DNA from: Mycolicibacterium frederiksbergense
GTDB taxonomy: Bacteria > Actinomycetota > Actinomycetes > Mycobacteriales > Mycobacteriaceae
NCBI RefSeq assembly: GCF_029893345.1
Contig: NZ_JARXVE010000004.1
Location: 310,001-374,000 of the forward strand
Reading direction: 5' to 3'
Length of the DNA: 64,000 bases
Notes under the pieces: generated by a model
What the model was told of the DNA's origin: nothing
The model's input: the letters and a program-made list of their open reading frames with translations, nothing else
Database searches by the model: none
Made by a program: the position numbers and the translations under genes
Shown here: positions 28,360-41,245 of the stretch, piece after piece
Layout: every line of letters starts with the position of its first letter
How positions within the stretch are numbered: position 1 is the stretch's first letter

Positions 28360-29883
28360 TCAGTTGCCGTGCCGCCGAACAATCGGGAACAAAACGGTCT
28401 CCCTAATAGACAGACCCGTCAACGCCATCAACAAGCGATCGATACCCATTCCGGTGCCGGTGGTCGGCGGCATCGCGTACTCCAATGCAGCCAGAAAATC
28501 GTCGTCGAGAACCATTGCTTCGTCGTCCCCGGCCGCGGCCGCACGAGCCTGAGCCTCGAATCGCTGCCGCTGGATTACCGGATCGATGAGTTCGGAATAT
28601 CCGGTGGCAAGTTCAAAGCGCCGTATGTAGAGGTCCCATTTCTCGGTTACCCCGGGAATGCTGCGGTGAGCCCGGGTCAGCGGCGAGGTCTCGACCGGGA
28701 AATCCCGCACGAACGTCGGTGCCCACAACTTCTCACCGACGGTGTGTTCCCAGAGTTCCTCGACCAATTTTCCGTGCCCATAGCCGCGGTCACGCGGAAT
28801 CTCCAGCTCGAGCTGCTCGGCAATGCGCCACAACTGCTCTGCTGATGTCTCCGGTGTGATCTCCTCGCCGAGCGCCTCGGACAGCGAGGGATACATTTCC
28901 AGCATCTCCCATTGCCCGTCGAGATCGTAGATAGTGCCATCAGGCAATGGCACCTGACGCGTACCGATCGCGTCGTCGGCGACCTCTTGAATAAGTTCCC
29001 GGGTGACAACTGCGGAATCGTTGTAGTCCCCGTAGGCCTCGTATGTCTCCAACATCGAGAATTCCGGAGAGTGGGTGGAATCGACACCTTCGTTACGGAA
29101 ATTTCGATTCAACTCGAAAACCTTGTCAAAACCGCCCACGATGCAGCGCTTGAGGAACAGTTCCGGCGCGATCCGGAGGTAAAGATCGGCATCGAGCGCG
29201 TTGGAGTGGGTGATAAACGGCCGGGCCGCCGCGCCACCGGCCAGCGTCTGCAACATCGGCGTCTCGACCTCGAGGAAGTCGCGACGCTCCAGCGCCGATC
29301 GCACCGCGCGCACCACTGCCACCCTTTGCCGCGCGATGTTGCGCGCCTCCGGCCGCACGATGAGGTCCACATAACGCTGACGGACCCGGGTCTCTTCGCT
29401 CATTTCTTTATGAGCAACCGGAAGCGGGCGCAATGCCTTGGCCGCCATCTGCCATGAATCAGCCAGCACCGACAGCTCGCCGCGCTTGGAACTGATCACC
29501 TCGCCGTGCACGAACACGATGTCCCCGAGGTCGACATCGGCCTTCCAGGCGTCCAGTTCTTCCTGCCCCACCTGAGCCAGGCTGATCATCGCCTGCAGTT
29601 GGGTGCCGTCGCCCTCCTGCAAGGTCGCGAAGCACAATTTGCCCGAATTCCGGGCGAAAACCACGCGGCCCGAAACCCCGACCATCTCACCGGTCTGGGT
29701 GTCGGCGGCCAGGTCACCGTAGGTGCTGCGCAGTTCGGCCAACGAATGGGTGCGCGGAACGGTCACCGGATAGGGGTCGCGGCCCTGCGCCAGCAGCCGC
29801 TCCCGCTTGCCCTGACGGATCCGGAACTGTTCGGGAAGGTCGGCCTGGGACTGGGGCGCGTCGACACGCTCGGCGGGGGTCAC
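28360..29883 (-). CDS. lysS: Lysyl-tRNA synthetase (class II)
   Basis: A 507-residue class II lysyl-tRNA synthetase. The OB-fold anticodon-binding domain (about 45-160) includes [17 protein letters not shown]; catalytic motif 2 is [18 protein letters not shown] and motif 3 [11 protein letters not shown] near the C-terminus. GTG 29883 gives the start V-T-P-A-E-R-V-D; it is 23 bases from a divergent gene. Charges tRNA-Lys. Confidence 0.95.
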   Translation of the reverse strand: MTPAERVDAPQSQADLPEQFRIRQGKRERLLAQGRDPYPVTVPRTHSLAELRSTYGDLAADTQTGEMVGVSGRVVFARNSGKLCFATLQEGDGTQLQAMISLAQVGQEELDAWKADVDLGDIVFVHGEVISSKRGELSVLADSWQMAAKALRPLPVAHKEMSEETRVRQRYVDLIVRPEARNIARQRVAVVRAVRSALERRDFLEVETPMLQTLAGGAAARPFITHSNALDADLYLRIAPELFLKRCIVGGFDKVFELNRNFRNEGVDSTHSPEFSMLETYEAYGDYNDSAVVTRELIQEVADDAIGTRQVPLPDGTIYDLDGQWEMLEMYPSLSEALGEEITPETSAEQLWRIAEQLELEIPRDRGYGHGKLVEELWEHTVGEKLWAPTFVRDFPVETSPLTRAHRSIPGVTEKWDLYIRRFELATGYSELIDPVIQRQRFEAQARAAAAGDDEAMVLDDDFLAALEYAMPPTTGTGMGIDRLLMALTGLSIRETVLFPIVRRHGN

Positions 29884-29906
29884 AGAATGCCAGCTTAAAT
29901 GAACGG

Positions 29907-31136
29907 GTGAGCACACAACTGCGCGCCAACATGCTGACCGCCCTGGACGACGAACTGCTGGACTGGCGGTTCAAGGGCCTACCCGCATCGTGGTGGGGGC
30001 GGACTGCCGCCCAGGTCAGCTCGCTGCGCCCGGCATTATTCGATGACGGGCCGTCCGGGCCGATATGCGTGCTGCGGGAATCCGCACTTGTGCACAACCT
30101 CACAACAATGGCGAATTGGTGCGCCGACCGCGGTGTCGAATTGGCTCCACACGGCAAGACCCATATGGCACCGCAGCTCTTGGCGCGTCAATTCCGGGCG
30201 GGCGCCTGCGCCGTCACCGCCGCCACCATCAGTCAGGTCCGCGTCTTCCGGGCGTTCGGCGTCCGCGATGTCGTGCTGGCCAACGAGGTCGTCGACGCGG
30301 CGGGGCTGGCCTGGCTGGCCGCCGAGCTCGACGCCGACCCGGATTTCCACGTGGTGTGCTGGGTGGATTCGGTGGCCGGGGTCGAGTTGATGGCAGCCGG
30401 GCTGGCCGGCGCGCAGCGCCCTCTGGACGTGTGCGTCGAGATCGGCACACCCGGTGGACGCACCGGATGCCGCACCGACGCCGAGATCGACGAGGTGGCC
30501 CGGGCCGCGGCGGCCTGCCCGCGGCTGCGCCTGGTCGGGGTGGCCGGCTACGAGGCAGCCACCGGCCAGGACGTGACGCCCGGGGCCGTCGCCGCGGTGC
30601 GCAGCTATCTGCGCCACCTGCGGGCCGCGGCGGTGCGGCTGTCGGGTCTGTTCGAGACCGACACGGTGATTGTCACCGCCGGCGGCAGCACCTACCCCGA
30701 TGTGGTCGCCGAGGAACTCGCCGGCGACTGGCCCGCGGGGATGTCGGTGCGAACGATTGTGCGCAGCGGGTGCTACCTCACCCACGACGACGGGCTCTAT
30801 GCCCGCACCTCACCGCTGCGGCTGCGGCCCGCGCTTCAGGTGTGGGCCCAGGTGATTTCCCGGCCCGAACCGGACCTGGCACTGGTGGCCATGGGCCGGC
30901 GCGACGTGTCCTTCGATGCCGGGCTTCCGGTGCCGTTGAGCTTGCCCGGCAGTTCCGTGACCAAGCTCAACGACCAGCACGCCTTCGTGCAGTTGGCCGG
31001 CGGGGATCAGGCGCCGGTCGGATCCTGGCTACCGTTCGGAATCTCGCATCCGTGCACCACATTCGACAAATGGCAGCTGATCCCGGTGCTCGATGACCAG
31101 GATCGGGTCACCGCGCTGGTTCGGACGTTCTTCTGA
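29907..31136 (+). CDS. PLP-dependent D-serine dehydratase/D-threonine aldolase-like enzyme
   Basis: A 409-residue fold-type III PLP enzyme. The Schiff-base lysine is in PHGKTHMAP (about residue 82), a phosphate-binding TAGGST lies near 255, and the C-terminal H-P-C in [12 protein letters not shown] supplies the His and Cys zinc ligands of the eukaryotic-type D-serine dehydratase domain. It likely acts on D-amino acids (dehydration or retro-aldol). Start is GTG 29907. Exact substrate is not evident. Confidence 0.85.
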   Translation: MSTQLRANMLTALDDELLDWRFKGLPASWWGRTAAQVSSLRPALFDDGPSGPICVLRESALVHNLTTMANWCADRGVELAPHGKTHMAPQLLARQFRAGACAVTAATISQVRVFRAFGVRDVVLANEVVDAAGLAWLAAELDADPDFHVVCWVDSVAGVELMAAGLAGAQRPLDVCVEIGTPGGRTGCRTDAEIDEVARAAAACPRLRLVGVAGYEAATGQDVTPGAVAAVRSYLRHLRAAAVRLSGLFETDTVIVTAGGSTYPDVVAEELAGDWPAGMSVRTIVRSGCYLTHDDGLYARTSPLRLRPALQVWAQVISRPEPDLALVAMGRRDVSFDAGLPVPLSLPGSSVTKLNDQHAFVQLAGGDQAPVGSWLPFGISHPCTTFDKWQLIPVLDDQDRVTALVRTFF

Positions 31137-31150
31137 TCAAGCCTTGGTGA

Positions 31151-31966
31151 TCACCGGGCCGGCTTGAGCCGGCCGCGCTGGCTGTCGCGGTTGCGCTCGA
31201 ACACCAACCGCAGGCCGTCGAGGGTGAGGTGGCGGTCGTAATGTTCGACGGTGCGCAGGTCGGGCAGCACCAGCGGGGCGGTATAGCCGGTGGCCACCAC
31301 CGCGACATCATCGCCGGAGAACCCGTCGACGTCCTCCCGGATGCGGCTGACCAGTCCGTCCACCAAACCGGCGAAGCCGAAAACCGCACCGGCCTGCATG
31401 CATTCCACGGTGTTCTTGCCGATCACCGAACGCGGACGGGTCAATTCGACCCGTCGCAGCGCGGCCGAACGGGCGGCCGCCGCATCGGAGGACACCTGAA
31501 CGCCGGGTGCGATCGCCCCGCCCAGGAACTCGCCCTTGGCCGACACCACGTCGACACAGATCGACGAACCGAAGTCGACGACGATCGAAGCCGTGCCGTA
31601 TTTGTGGTAGGCGGCAAGGCAATTCACGATCCGGTCGGCGCCGACTTCCTTGGGGTTGTCCACCAACAGCGGGATGCCGGTACGCACCCCGGGCTCGATC
31701 AGCACATGCGGCACGGCGGGCCAGTACTGTTCGAGCATCAACCGCACCTCGTGCAGCACCGAGGGCACCGTGGACAGCCCGGCCGCGCCGGTCAGATGCT
31801 CGGCGTCGTCACCGATCAGACCGTCGATGATGAGCGCCAACTCGTCGGCGGTCACCTCGGACTCGGTGCGGATCCGCCACTGCTGCAACACCTTTGCGTG
31901 ATCCCCGGAGCCGGTGATCAACCCAACGATGGTGTGGGTGTTGCGGACGTCGATTGCTAACAGCAC
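31151..31966 (-). CDS. coaX: Type III pantothenate kinase-like protein CoaX
   Basis: A 271-residue ASKHA-fold protein with the type III kinase pattern: N-terminal [37 protein letters not shown] and [20 protein letters not shown]. The first phosphate motif, normally D-x-G-N-[TS], reads D-V-R-N-T (Asp6, Arg8), the same departure I remember from M. tuberculosis, whose CoaX has been reported to lack kinase activity. Six bases after panD in the pan operon. A GGCCGGC/GCCGGCC hairpin covers its last codons. Confidence 0.92.
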   Translation of the reverse strand: MLLAIDVRNTHTIVGLITGSGDHAKVLQQWRIRTESEVTADELALIIDGLIGDDAEHLTGAAGLSTVPSVLHEVRLMLEQYWPAVPHVLIEPGVRTGIPLLVDNPKEVGADRIVNCLAAYHKYGTASIVVDFGSSICVDVVSAKGEFLGGAIAPGVQVSSDAAAARSAALRRVELTRPRSVIGKNTVECMQAGAVFGFAGLVDGLVSRIREDVDGFSGDDVAVVATGYTAPLVLPDLRTVEHYDRHLTLDGLRLVFERNRDSQRGRLKPAR

Positions 31967-31972
31967 GGGCGC

Positions 31973-32380
31973 TTACCTCGGCGAGAGGAGATCAGCGGCG
32001 TCGTCTGGCACGTGGGCGGGATCGTGACCGAGGTCGATCTGCTTGTTGCCTTTGTCCACGAACACGATCCGCGGCTGATACGCGCGAGCCTCGGCATCGT
32101 CCATCACCCCATAGGCGATGAGGATGACCAGATCGCCCGGGTGGATGAGATGCGCTGCGGCACCGTTGATCCCGATCACACCGGTGCCGCGTTCACCGGT
32201 GATGGCGTAAGTCACCAACCGGGCACCGTTGTCGATGTCGACGATCGTCACCTGCTCCCCCTCGAGCAGGTCGGCGGCATCCATGAGATCGGCGTCGATG
32301 GTCACCGAGCCCACATAGTGCAGGTCGGCCTGGGTCACCGTGGCGCGGTGAATCTTGGATTTGAGCATGGTGCGCTGCAT
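31973..32380 (-). CDS. panD: Aspartate 1-decarboxylase
   Basis: A 135-residue PanD proenzyme. Self-cleavage occurs between Gly24 and Ser25 in YVGSVTI to give the pyruvoyl cofactor; [12 protein letters not shown] and [10 protein letters not shown] are family blocks. Makes beta-alanine for pantothenate; the target of pyrazinoic acid in M. tuberculosis, where the C-terminal tail matters. Here the tail ends in A-D-L-L-S-P-R. ATG shares one base with the panC stop. Confidence 0.96.
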   Translation of the reverse strand: MQRTMLKSKIHRATVTQADLHYVGSVTIDADLMDAADLLEGEQVTIVDIDNGARLVTYAITGERGTGVIGINGAAAHLIHPGDLVILIAYGVMDDAEARAYQPRIVFVDKGNKQIDLGHDPAHVPDDAADLLSPR

Positions 32381-33324
32381 CAGTTCCTCCAGGGCAGTTC
32401 GTGATTGGCGCCGTCGCCGACGCGCGGGTGCCCGTCGATGCCGGCCGATGCGCCAATGTCGACAGCGATGTTGTCCAGCAGCCGGGTCGGGCCCAGCCGG
32501 GCGGCCAGCAGCAACCGAGCCTGGCCTTCGCCGGGGGCCGGCCCCAGCAACGGGTCGCGCACCTCCAGATAGTCGACCTCCACGGCGGGGACCTCGTCGA
32601 GAACCGCCCGGGCCGCGTCGATCGCCGCCGAGGCCCCGCCCGCCGCCGCGTACTTGCCGGCCAGCAGGGCCGCCGACAGCGCCCCGGCCTGGTCGCGCTG
32701 ATCGGCATCCAGGTAGCGGTTGCGTGACGACATCGCCAGCCCGTCGGACTCCCGCACGATGGGCACCCCGACGATCTGCACGTCGACGTTGAGGTCGGCG
32801 ACCATCTGCCGGATCAACGCCAGTTGCTGGTAGTCCTTTTCACCGAAGAACGCCCGGTCCGGCCGGACGATCTGGAACAGCTTGAGCACCACCGTCAGCA
32901 CACCGGCGAAATGGCCTGGGCGCGAAGCACCTTCGAGTTCATCGCCGATCGGTCCCGGCTGCACACTGGTGCGCACACCGTCCGGATAGATATCCGAACC
33001 GGTTGGGGTGAAGGCGATCTCAACGCCCTCGGCGCGCAACGCGGCCAGGTCCTCGTCGAGGGTGCGCGGGTAGGCGTCCAGATCCTCGCCGGCACCGAAC
33101 TGCAGCGGGTTGACGAAGATCGACACCACCACGACCGCGCCGGGAACCCGTTTGGCGGCCCGGATCAGCGTCAGATGCCCCTCGTGCAGCGCACCCATGG
33201 TGGGCACCAGCGTCACCCGGCGGCCACTGCTGCGCAGGGCCCGGGTGACCGCGGCGACCTCGGCCGGTGCGGTGTACACGTTGAGATCACCGGCGACGAA
33301 TTTGGGCAGTTTGCTGTGGGTCAT
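32380..33324 (-). CDS. panC: Pantothenate synthetase
   Basis: A 314-residue PanC with the HIGH-like MGALHEGH (43-50), FVNPLQFG, and [14 protein letters not shown]. It joins pantoate and beta-alanine using ATP. ATG 33324 overlaps the upstream stop (ATGA) and its stop overlaps panD. Confidence 0.96.
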   Translation of the reverse strand: MTHSKLPKFVAGDLNVYTAPAEVAAVTRALRSSGRRVTLVPTMGALHEGHLTLIRAAKRVPGAVVVVSIFVNPLQFGAGEDLDAYPRTLDEDLAALRAEGVEIAFTPTGSDIYPDGVRTSVQPGPIGDELEGASRPGHFAGVLTVVLKLFQIVRPDRAFFGEKDYQQLALIRQMVADLNVDVQIVGVPIVRESDGLAMSSRNRYLDADQRDQAGALSAALLAGKYAAAGGASAAIDAARAVLDEVPAVEVDYLEVRDPLLGPAPGEGQARLLLAARLGPTRLLDNIAVDIGASAGIDGHPRVGDGANHELPWRN

Positions 33325-34280
33325 CCTTGACTCGTTTCAGGACTGGCTTCCGAGAGAACTGCGAAAACATCCTCGGGCGCGTGGGCACGTTGGGCGGTAC
33401 GCAGTGAATTGGCCCGATACGACTGGGCCAGTTGAGGATTCAACTCACTGATGGCTTTGAGATGGGCGGCGACGGCGGCCGCGTCACCGCGGGCCACCGG
33501 GCCGGTCAGCGCGGCCTGGCCGCGTTGCAGCGCATTCTCCAGCGCGGCCCGGGCCAGCGGACCCACCACCCGTTCGGGCAGACCGCCGGGCGCGTCGCCG
33601 ACGAGTTCCTGGCCGAGCAGTTCCTGACCGCGCAGCGCGCCGCGCAGCACGTCGACCGCATCCAGCACCAGCGTGACCAGGTGATTGCTGGCGTGCGCCA
33701 GCGCCGCGTGGTACTGAGTCCTGGCCGCCTCCGGTACCCGCAACGGCTCGCCGCCGATCTCCAGCACCAGTGACTGGCCGATGGCGTAGCCCACCTCGTC
33801 GGCGGCGGTGATGCCGAAGCAGGCGTTGGGCAGCCGCTCGATGTCCTCATCGGAGCCGGTGAACGTCATGGCCGGATGGATGGCCAGCGGAATGCAGCCC
33901 ACATCGGTGAGCGGGGCGAGCACCGCGATCCCATTGGCCCCGGAACTGTGCACCACAATGGTGCCGGGCCGCACCGCCGCGGTGGCGGCCAGTCCGGCGA
34001 CCAGACCGGGCAGCTCGGCGTCCGGAACCGCCAACAGCAGCAGTTCGGCCTGCTGCGCAACCTCAGGGACGGGCAGGATCGAGGTGTCGGGCAGACGGCG
34101 CTGCGCCCGCGACCGCGACGCCTCGGAAATCGCGCTGCAGGCCACCACGACGTGTCCGACCCGCTCCAGCGCATAGCCCAGCGCGGTACCCACCCGACCT
34201 GCGGAAATGATGCCGACACTGAGCCGGGCCGGTCGCAGTCCCTCCGGGGGGTACCAACCGTTTACAGGGGGCTGCTCCAT
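33321..34280 (-). CDS. Rossmann-fold DUF2520 protein of the pan operon
   Basis: A 319-residue protein with an N-terminal NAD(P)-binding Rossmann motif ([14 protein letters not shown]), a middle [10 protein letters not shown] strand and IHPAMTF, then a helical C-terminal DUF2520 domain ([19 protein letters not shown]). It equals Rv3603c by position and overlaps panC by 4 bases. The fold and location make a ketopantoate-reductase-like role conceivable, but that is inference. ATG 34280 ([14 protein letters not shown]) was chosen; a start five codons upstream is possible. Confidence 0.87.
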   Translation of the reverse strand: MEQPPVNGWYPPEGLRPARLSVGIISAGRVGTALGYALERVGHVVVACSAISEASRSRAQRRLPDTSILPVPEVAQQAELLLLAVPDAELPGLVAGLAATAAVRPGTIVVHSSGANGIAVLAPLTDVGCIPLAIHPAMTFTGSDEDIERLPNACFGITAADEVGYAIGQSLVLEIGGEPLRVPEAARTQYHAALAHASNHLVTLVLDAVDVLRGALRGQELLGQELVGDAPGGLPERVVGPLARAALENALQRGQAALTGPVARGDAAAVAAHLKAISELNPQLAQSYRANSLRTAQRAHAPEDVFAVLSEASPETSQG

Positions 34281-34361
34281 CGCAGACGACCTCACAGGTT
34301 GACGTGGTTTCCATCGTTCCAGTCCCGCGTTGCGGGTACCGGACGGTCGTCACGAGACTAC

Positions 34362-35843
34362 TCACTCGTCGCGACGCCTGCGACGCCCACCTCCGGCGGG
34401 GGCGGAGTCAAACCGGGCCAACAGATCACTCACCGCCTGACCGTCGGCACGGTGACGACTCTGCGGCTCAGGTTCGTCGGAAGCAGCGTGTTCTTCGGGA
34501 CTACCGTGCCGCGATGTCCGCTGCGGCGGCTCTGGCGGATGCGAGGGTTCGGCGGCCAGCGTCGGGGACGACTGGGCCGGGACAGGCCGGCCCGGGTCTT
34601 CGGCCGCGGCCGGGGCGGAATGGCGGCCGCGCGGCGGTGTGGGCGCCGGCTCCGCTGCGAGTACGGGCGCGGGCGCCGGTGCGGGCACCTCGGGCTCGGG
34701 CTCGGGCTCGGGGGACGATTCCGCGGCGCGGCGCCGGCCGATGTACTCGACCGGGGGGGCATTCTGGGCCGCCGGCGCCGACCAGTTACTGCCCGGCGTC
34801 CCGGCCGGAATCCACTGGCCCTCGGCAGGTGCCGGTTGCCATGCGGCCTCCGCCGGTTCCGGCTCCGGCTGGGGCTCGGGCTGCGGTGCCTCGATCGTCG
34901 GTGACGGCTCCATCGGCGGCATGGTCGGCGGCGGAGGCGGCGGGGCCCAGGCCTGCGGCGGTTCGGGTTGCCTGCGCGCGGCGGGCTGGGGTTCGGGCCG
35001 AAGCTGGGGTTCGGGTGCGCGCTGTGGTTCGGGTGCGCGCTGAGGTTCGGGCCGAAGCTGCGGCTCCGGTACGCGCTGTGGTTCCGGTGCGCGCTGCGGT
35101 TCGGGCCGAAGCTGGGGTTCCGGTGCGCGCTGGGGTTCCGGTGCGCGCTGGGGTTCGGCCCCGCGGCGTCGGCGGCGCGGCTGCTCACCCGCAGGCATCG
35201 GCTGCGACGGCAGCCGGTGCACGCCACCCGAGGTTGCCCAGTCGTTCTCCGGCGGATGCGGTTCGACCGGAACGTCGATGATCGGGCTTTCCTGGGTCCG
35301 CATCGAGCGAATGTCGGTGACCTCGCCCGGCGGCACATCCAGGCGGCTGGCGGTCACCCGGCCCGCGGTGCGCACGCCGCTCTTGTCGGTCTCGATGGCC
35401 GGGCGGTGCGCCAGGTCGGTGTCGAACAGGATCTCCAGATTGGCCCGCAACGCGGCCAGCTCCGCTCGCAACGCGCCAACCTCGTCGGCCGCCTGGGCGC
35501 GCAGCTCGGAGGCCAGCTCGCGACGCAGCTCGGTCTCGACGGTCAGCTCGTACTCGCGCCGGGCCGAGATCTCCCGATCCAGCTGCAGGTCGTAGACGAA
35601 CTTCAGGTCGCGCGCCTTGGCCTGGTCCAGGTCACTCTGACGGCGGTAGATCACGGACACGAAGGCCGCCACCACGGCAGCCCACAACGCCAGGATGACA
35701 GCGAGCTTCAGTAACTCGACACGATCGGTGAACACCAATGCGGAACTGGCCAGAATGGCAAGCACCAGCAACACCGTCAAGAGCAGCCAGCCTGGCCTTC
35801 GGCCGCCGCGCCGTGGCCGACCACCGCGGGGCAGAACGGTCAT
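34362..35843 (-). CDS. Membrane protein with coiled coil and long Pro/Glu-rich tail
   Basis: A 493-residue protein. A basic N-terminus is followed by two membrane helices (about 20-38 and 46-64), then a coiled coil of about 75 residues (SDLDQAKARDLKFVYDLQ onward, heavy in E, R and A), then a long low-complexity cytosolic region of PEPQ hexapeptide repeats, Pro/Glu tracts and a final basic RRRRRDE. It sits where Rv3604c does in M. tuberculosis. The architecture resembles a membrane-tethered scaffold. Function unknown. Confidence 0.85.
   Translation of the reverse strand: MTVLPRGGRPRRGGRRPGWLLLTVLLVLAILASSALVFTDRVELLKLAVILALWAAVVAAFVSVIYRRQSDLDQAKARDLKFVYDLQLDREISARREYELTVETELRRELASELRAQAADEVGALRAELAALRANLEILFDTDLAHRPAIETDKSGVRTAGRVTASRLDVPPGEVTDIRSMRTQESPIIDVPVEPHPPENDWATSGGVHRLPSQPMPAGEQPRRRRRGAEPQRAPEPQRAPEPQLRPEPQRAPEPQRVPEPQLRPEPQRAPEPQRAPEPQLRPEPQPAARRQPEPPQAWAPPPPPPTMPPMEPSPTIEAPQPEPQPEPEPAEAAWQPAPAEGQWIPAGTPGSNWSAPAAQNAPPVEYIGRRRAAESSPEPEPEPEVPAPAPAPVLAAEPAPTPPRGRHSAPAAAEDPGRPVPAQSSPTLAAEPSHPPEPPQRTSRHGSPEEHAASDEPEPQSRHRADGQAVSDLLARFDSAPAGGGRRRRRDE
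34989..35157 (-). repeat. 18-bp (hexapeptide) tandem repeats inside the coiled-coil membrane protein
   Basis: About nine consecutive 18-bp units encode EPQRAP or EPQLRP. They form a higher-order 54-bp pattern (RAP, RAP/RVP, LRP) repeated three times, which points to expansion by slippage or unequal exchange. Copy number could differ between strains. Confidence 0.88.
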
Positions 35844-35921
35844 GCGCCGACTGTACCCGTCACAGGTCATCTACCGTGCCGACCGCTACGGCGATTCGGC
35901 CATCGCGGCGTCGACCATCGG

Positions 35922-36398
35922 TTACTCCGGCGCGGTGTCGCGGTTGTCCGGCGGTTCCTCCGGAGACTTGCAGCAATGCTGTAACCACACCGCGGCGACG
36001 GCCAGCGCCACGGCACTGACCGCGGCGATCACTGCACCCGGGGTGTCTTCGCCGGCCACCCGTAGTTCACCGCGCCGCGGCAGCAGGTACACCAGCACAC
36101 TGATCCACCAGCCGGCGGTGACCGCGCCGACCCAGGCCGAGGCCTTGGCGATCACCACCGAGCGGGCCACCGTGAGCGGGTGCAGCCGCCCGCCGCCGAC
36201 CCCGATCTTCCCGTCGTTGATCTTGGCCCGCACGTAGAACGCCCAGCCCGCCTCGGCGATCGCGACCAGCAGCAGCGACAGCCCGGTCCACACCGTGAGC
36301 GGCGGGAACCATCGGTAGAGCCCGGCGACCAGTAGATAGCCGATGATCGCGGCAACGGCGGCCGCGCCGACCAGATCGCGCTTGCGCGTCGGGCCCAT
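35922..36398 (-). CDS. DUF3180 membrane protein
   Basis: A 158-residue protein with four membrane helices (about 9-27, 32-51, 76-98, 112-133) and a short Cys-Cys/acidic tail. It starts at ATG 36398, sharing one base with the folK stop, and matches Rv3605c by position and DUF3180 by pattern. Its tight link to folK suggests coexpression with folate synthesis; role unknown. Confidence 0.85.
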   Translation of the reverse strand: MGPTRKRDLVGAAAVAAIIGYLLVAGLYRWFPPLTVWTGLSLLLVAIAEAGWAFYVRAKINDGKIGVGGGRLHPLTVARSVVIAKASAWVGAVTAGWWISVLVYLLPRRGELRVAGEDTPGAVIAAVSAVALAVAAVWLQHCCKSPEEPPDNRDTAPE

Positions 36399-36934
36399 CA
36401 GCCGGTCACCGGTTCGGTTCGCAGGTGCAGTCCCAGATCGGTGCGCCTGACCCCGGCCCGCTCGGCCGGGTCGATCTCCTCCAGCAGGTGCGCCACCCGC
36501 CGGGTTCGGCCCGCCACCGTCAACGTGGCATCCGGATCCACGGCCAGCCACGGGATCAGCACGAATGCCCGCAGGTGGGCCAGCGGATGCGGCAACGTCA
36601 GCGACTCGTCGCGGCAGAACACCTCGCCCTCCCCGTCGCGACAGCTGACCAGGTCCACATCGAGGGTGCGCGGGCCCCAGCGTTGCTCGCGAACCCGCCC
36701 GGCGGCCTGCTCGAACGCCTGGCCGCGACGCAACCAGCCGGGCCCGTCGAGAACCGGATCGTCGGCGATGAGCACCGCGTTCAGGAACGGACCCTGCTCC
36801 ACCCCACCCCAGGCGTCGGTCTCATACACCGGCGACACCGCGCGCACCGCGGCGCCGAGACCGTCGAGCACCGACTGCAACCGGGCCAGCCGGTCACCGA
36901 GATTCGACCCGATCGAGAGCACGATGGAGGTCAT
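36398..36934 (-). CDS. folK: 6-hydroxymethyl-dihydropterin pyrophosphokinase
   Basis: A 178-residue HPPK with the family blocks [20 protein letters not shown] and [11 protein letters not shown], which hold the Mg2+-binding aspartates. It pyrophosphorylates the pterin before FolP. ATG 36934 overlaps the folB stop (ATGA). Confidence 0.95.
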   Translation of the reverse strand: MTSIVLSIGSNLGDRLARLQSVLDGLGAAVRAVSPVYETDAWGGVEQGPFLNAVLIADDPVLDGPGWLRRGQAFEQAAGRVREQRWGPRTLDVDLVSCRDGEGEVFCRDESLTLPHPLAHLRAFVLIPWLAVDPDATLTVAGRTRRVAHLLEEIDPAERAGVRRTDLGLHLRTEPVTG

Positions 36935-37305
36935 CCGGCGTTACCTCGTCTGGATCGCCGGGCCACCACCGCGACATCGTCGAAGGTCAGCGGAATCGGG
37001 GCGCTGGGCTTGTGCACCACGACCTCGACCGCGTGCAGACGCTCGTCGGCCATGATGGCGTCGGCGATCTCGGCCGAGACCGTCTCGATCAAATTGCGCG
37101 CCGGGCCCGCGACGATATCGGCGGCCCGCTGGGCCAGCGCACCGTAATCGAGGGTGTCGGCAAGATCGTCGGTGGCCGCCGCGCGGCGCAGATCCATCCA
37201 CGCCGTGATGTCGACGACGAACTCCTGGCCGTCCCGGCGTTCGTGCTCAAATACCCCGTGGTTGCCGCGAACTCGCAAGCCGCGCAACTCGATTCGATCA
37301 GCCAA
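36931..37305 (-). CDS. folB: Dihydroneopterin aldolase
   Basis: A 124-residue FolB ([19 protein letters not shown] start; [14 protein letters not shown] and [17 protein letters not shown]). A TTG codon at 37305 preceded by GGAGG at the right spacing is the evident start; it overlaps the folP stop. Converts dihydroneopterin to hydroxymethyl-dihydropterin. Confidence 0.93.
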   Translation of the reverse strand: MADRIELRGLRVRGNHGVFEHERRDGQEFVVDITAWMDLRRAAATDDLADTLDYGALAQRAADIVAGPARNLIETVSAEIADAIMADERLHAVEVVVHKPSAPIPLTFDDVAVVARRSRRGNAG

Positions 37306-38155
37306 CCCGACCTCCAGATTCCCAGGCCTGCAACACCGCGAGCGCGTCGACAGAGGCCACCACATCGTGCACCCGAACACCCCAGGCCCCGTGCTGGGCG
37401 GCCAACGTCGTGATGACCGCGGTGGCGGTCTCCCGGCCGTCTGGTGGGCGCGGTGTCCCGTCCGCTCCGGCCAGCAGCGCACCCAGGAAACGCTTGCGCG
37501 ACGCCCCCACCAGCACCGGGATGCCGGTGGCAACGAATTCCGGTAGGGCGTGCAGCAATGCCCAATTGTGCTGTGCTGTTTTGGCGAATCCGAGACCCGG
37601 ATCGAGGATCAGCCGCGGCGGATCGACACCCGCGGCGACCGCGGCGTCGACCGCGGTCAGCAATTCGGCACGGACTTCGGCGACCACATCGGTGTAACCC
37701 GGCGCCTGATGCGGCTGCGCGGCGCCCACCGAGCGCCAGTGCATCAGGATCCACGGCACCCCCGCCTCGGCGACCAGGGGCGCCATTTTCGGGTCGGCCA
37801 GGCCGCCGGACACGTCGTTGACGATCTGTGCGCCGCTGTTCAGCGCAGCCTCGGCGACATCGGCATGCATGGTGTCGATGCTGACCGTAATCCCTTGGGA
37901 TGCAAGCGCTTCGATGACCGGAACCACCCGGGCCGCTTCCACCACAGGATCCACCCGCACCGCGCCGGGCCGGGTCGATTCACCGCCCACGTCGATGATC
38001 GCGGCGCCCGCGGCGGCGAGCGCAAGGCCGTGTTCGACGGCGCGGTCGCGGTCGATGAACTGGCCGCCATCGGAGAAGGAATCGTCGGTGACATTGACCA
38101 CCCCCATGACCTGCACACGCGTTCCGCGAGGGACCATCAGGTTCAGGGTTTTCAC
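37298..38155 (-). CDS. folP: Dihydropteroate synthase
   Basis: A 285-residue DHPS with [41 protein letters not shown] and GASRKRF. It condenses p-aminobenzoate with the pterin pyrophosphate and is the sulfonamide target. GTG 38155 overlaps the folE stop (GTGA), as elsewhere in this operon. Confidence 0.96.
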   Translation of the reverse strand: MKTLNLMVPRGTRVQVMGVVNVTDDSFSDGGQFIDRDRAVEHGLALAAAGAAIIDVGGESTRPGAVRVDPVVEAARVVPVIEALASQGITVSIDTMHADVAEAALNSGAQIVNDVSGGLADPKMAPLVAEAGVPWILMHWRSVGAAQPHQAPGYTDVVAEVRAELLTAVDAAVAAGVDPPRLILDPGLGFAKTAQHNWALLHALPEFVATGIPVLVGASRKRFLGALLAGADGTPRPPDGRETATAVITTLAAQHGAWGVRVHDVVASVDALAVLQAWESGGRVG

Positions 38156-38769
38156 TTCCGCAGGATAAGTTCCAGCGCCTCGGCCCGGGATGCCTTGTCC
38201 GTCTTGAACTGTCCCCGCACCGCCGAGGTGGTGGTGATCGCACCCGGCTTGCGGACGCCGCGCATCGCCATGCACAGGTGTTCGGCCTCGATGACCACGA
38301 TCGCGCCCCGGGGCGCGAGCTTGCGCATCAGCGCATCGGCGATCTGGGCGGTCAGCCGTTCCTGGACCTGCGGACGCTTGGAGTACAAATCGACCAGCCG
38401 GGCGATCTTGGACAGGCCGGTGACCCGGCCGTCCACACCGGGGATATACCCGACGTGGGCCACGCCGTGAAACGACACCAGGTGGTGCTCACAGGTGGAG
38501 TACATCGGGATCTGCTTGACCAGCACGAGCTCGTCGTGTTCCTCATCGAAGGTCGTGTTGAGCACGGCATCCGGATCGGTGTAGAGGCCGGCCATCAACT
38601 CCTTGTACGCACGCGCCACCCGCGCCGGGGTGTCCACCAGCCCCTGCCGGTCGGGGTCCTCGCCGATCGCGATCAGCAGCTCGCGCACCGCGGCCTCGGC
38701 ACGCGGTTGATCGAACACCCGCGTGACCGTGTCGATGTTGTTGTGGTGCTCGCGCAGCGACTGCGTCAT
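38152..38769 (-). CDS. folE: GTP cyclohydrolase I
   Basis: A 205-residue GTP cyclohydrolase I. The zinc ligands are in STCEHHL and HLCMAMRGV, and the [15 protein letters not shown] and QERLT blocks fit the family. It starts the folate pathway. It lies 18 bases after ftsH and is coupled to folP. Confidence 0.96.
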   Translation of the reverse strand: MTQSLREHHNNIDTVTRVFDQPRAEAAVRELLIAIGEDPDRQGLVDTPARVARAYKELMAGLYTDPDAVLNTTFDEEHDELVLVKQIPMYSTCEHHLVSFHGVAHVGYIPGVDGRVTGLSKIARLVDLYSKRPQVQERLTAQIADALMRKLAPRGAIVVIEAEHLCMAMRGVRKPGAITTTSAVRGQFKTDKASRAEALELILRK

Positions 38770-38787
38770 CGAAGCCTCCGTTTCGGA

Positions 38788-41112
<2,325 letters not shown>

Positions 41113-41245
41113 CGATCATCGGCCTATGTCGGCCAGTCCTTCCGATACGCGCAGCTGGGCAAGTTATAAGGCTACCGCTACACCAACGACCGATAGTTCC
41201 CGAGAGTGCCTAGCCCCGGGCGGACCACTGTGCTTGGGTGAGATC

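Noticed and set aside
34989..35157. A minisatellite or mobile repeat at 35 kb
   Set aside because: The repeats stay in frame and encode a hexapeptide tract within a normal gene.
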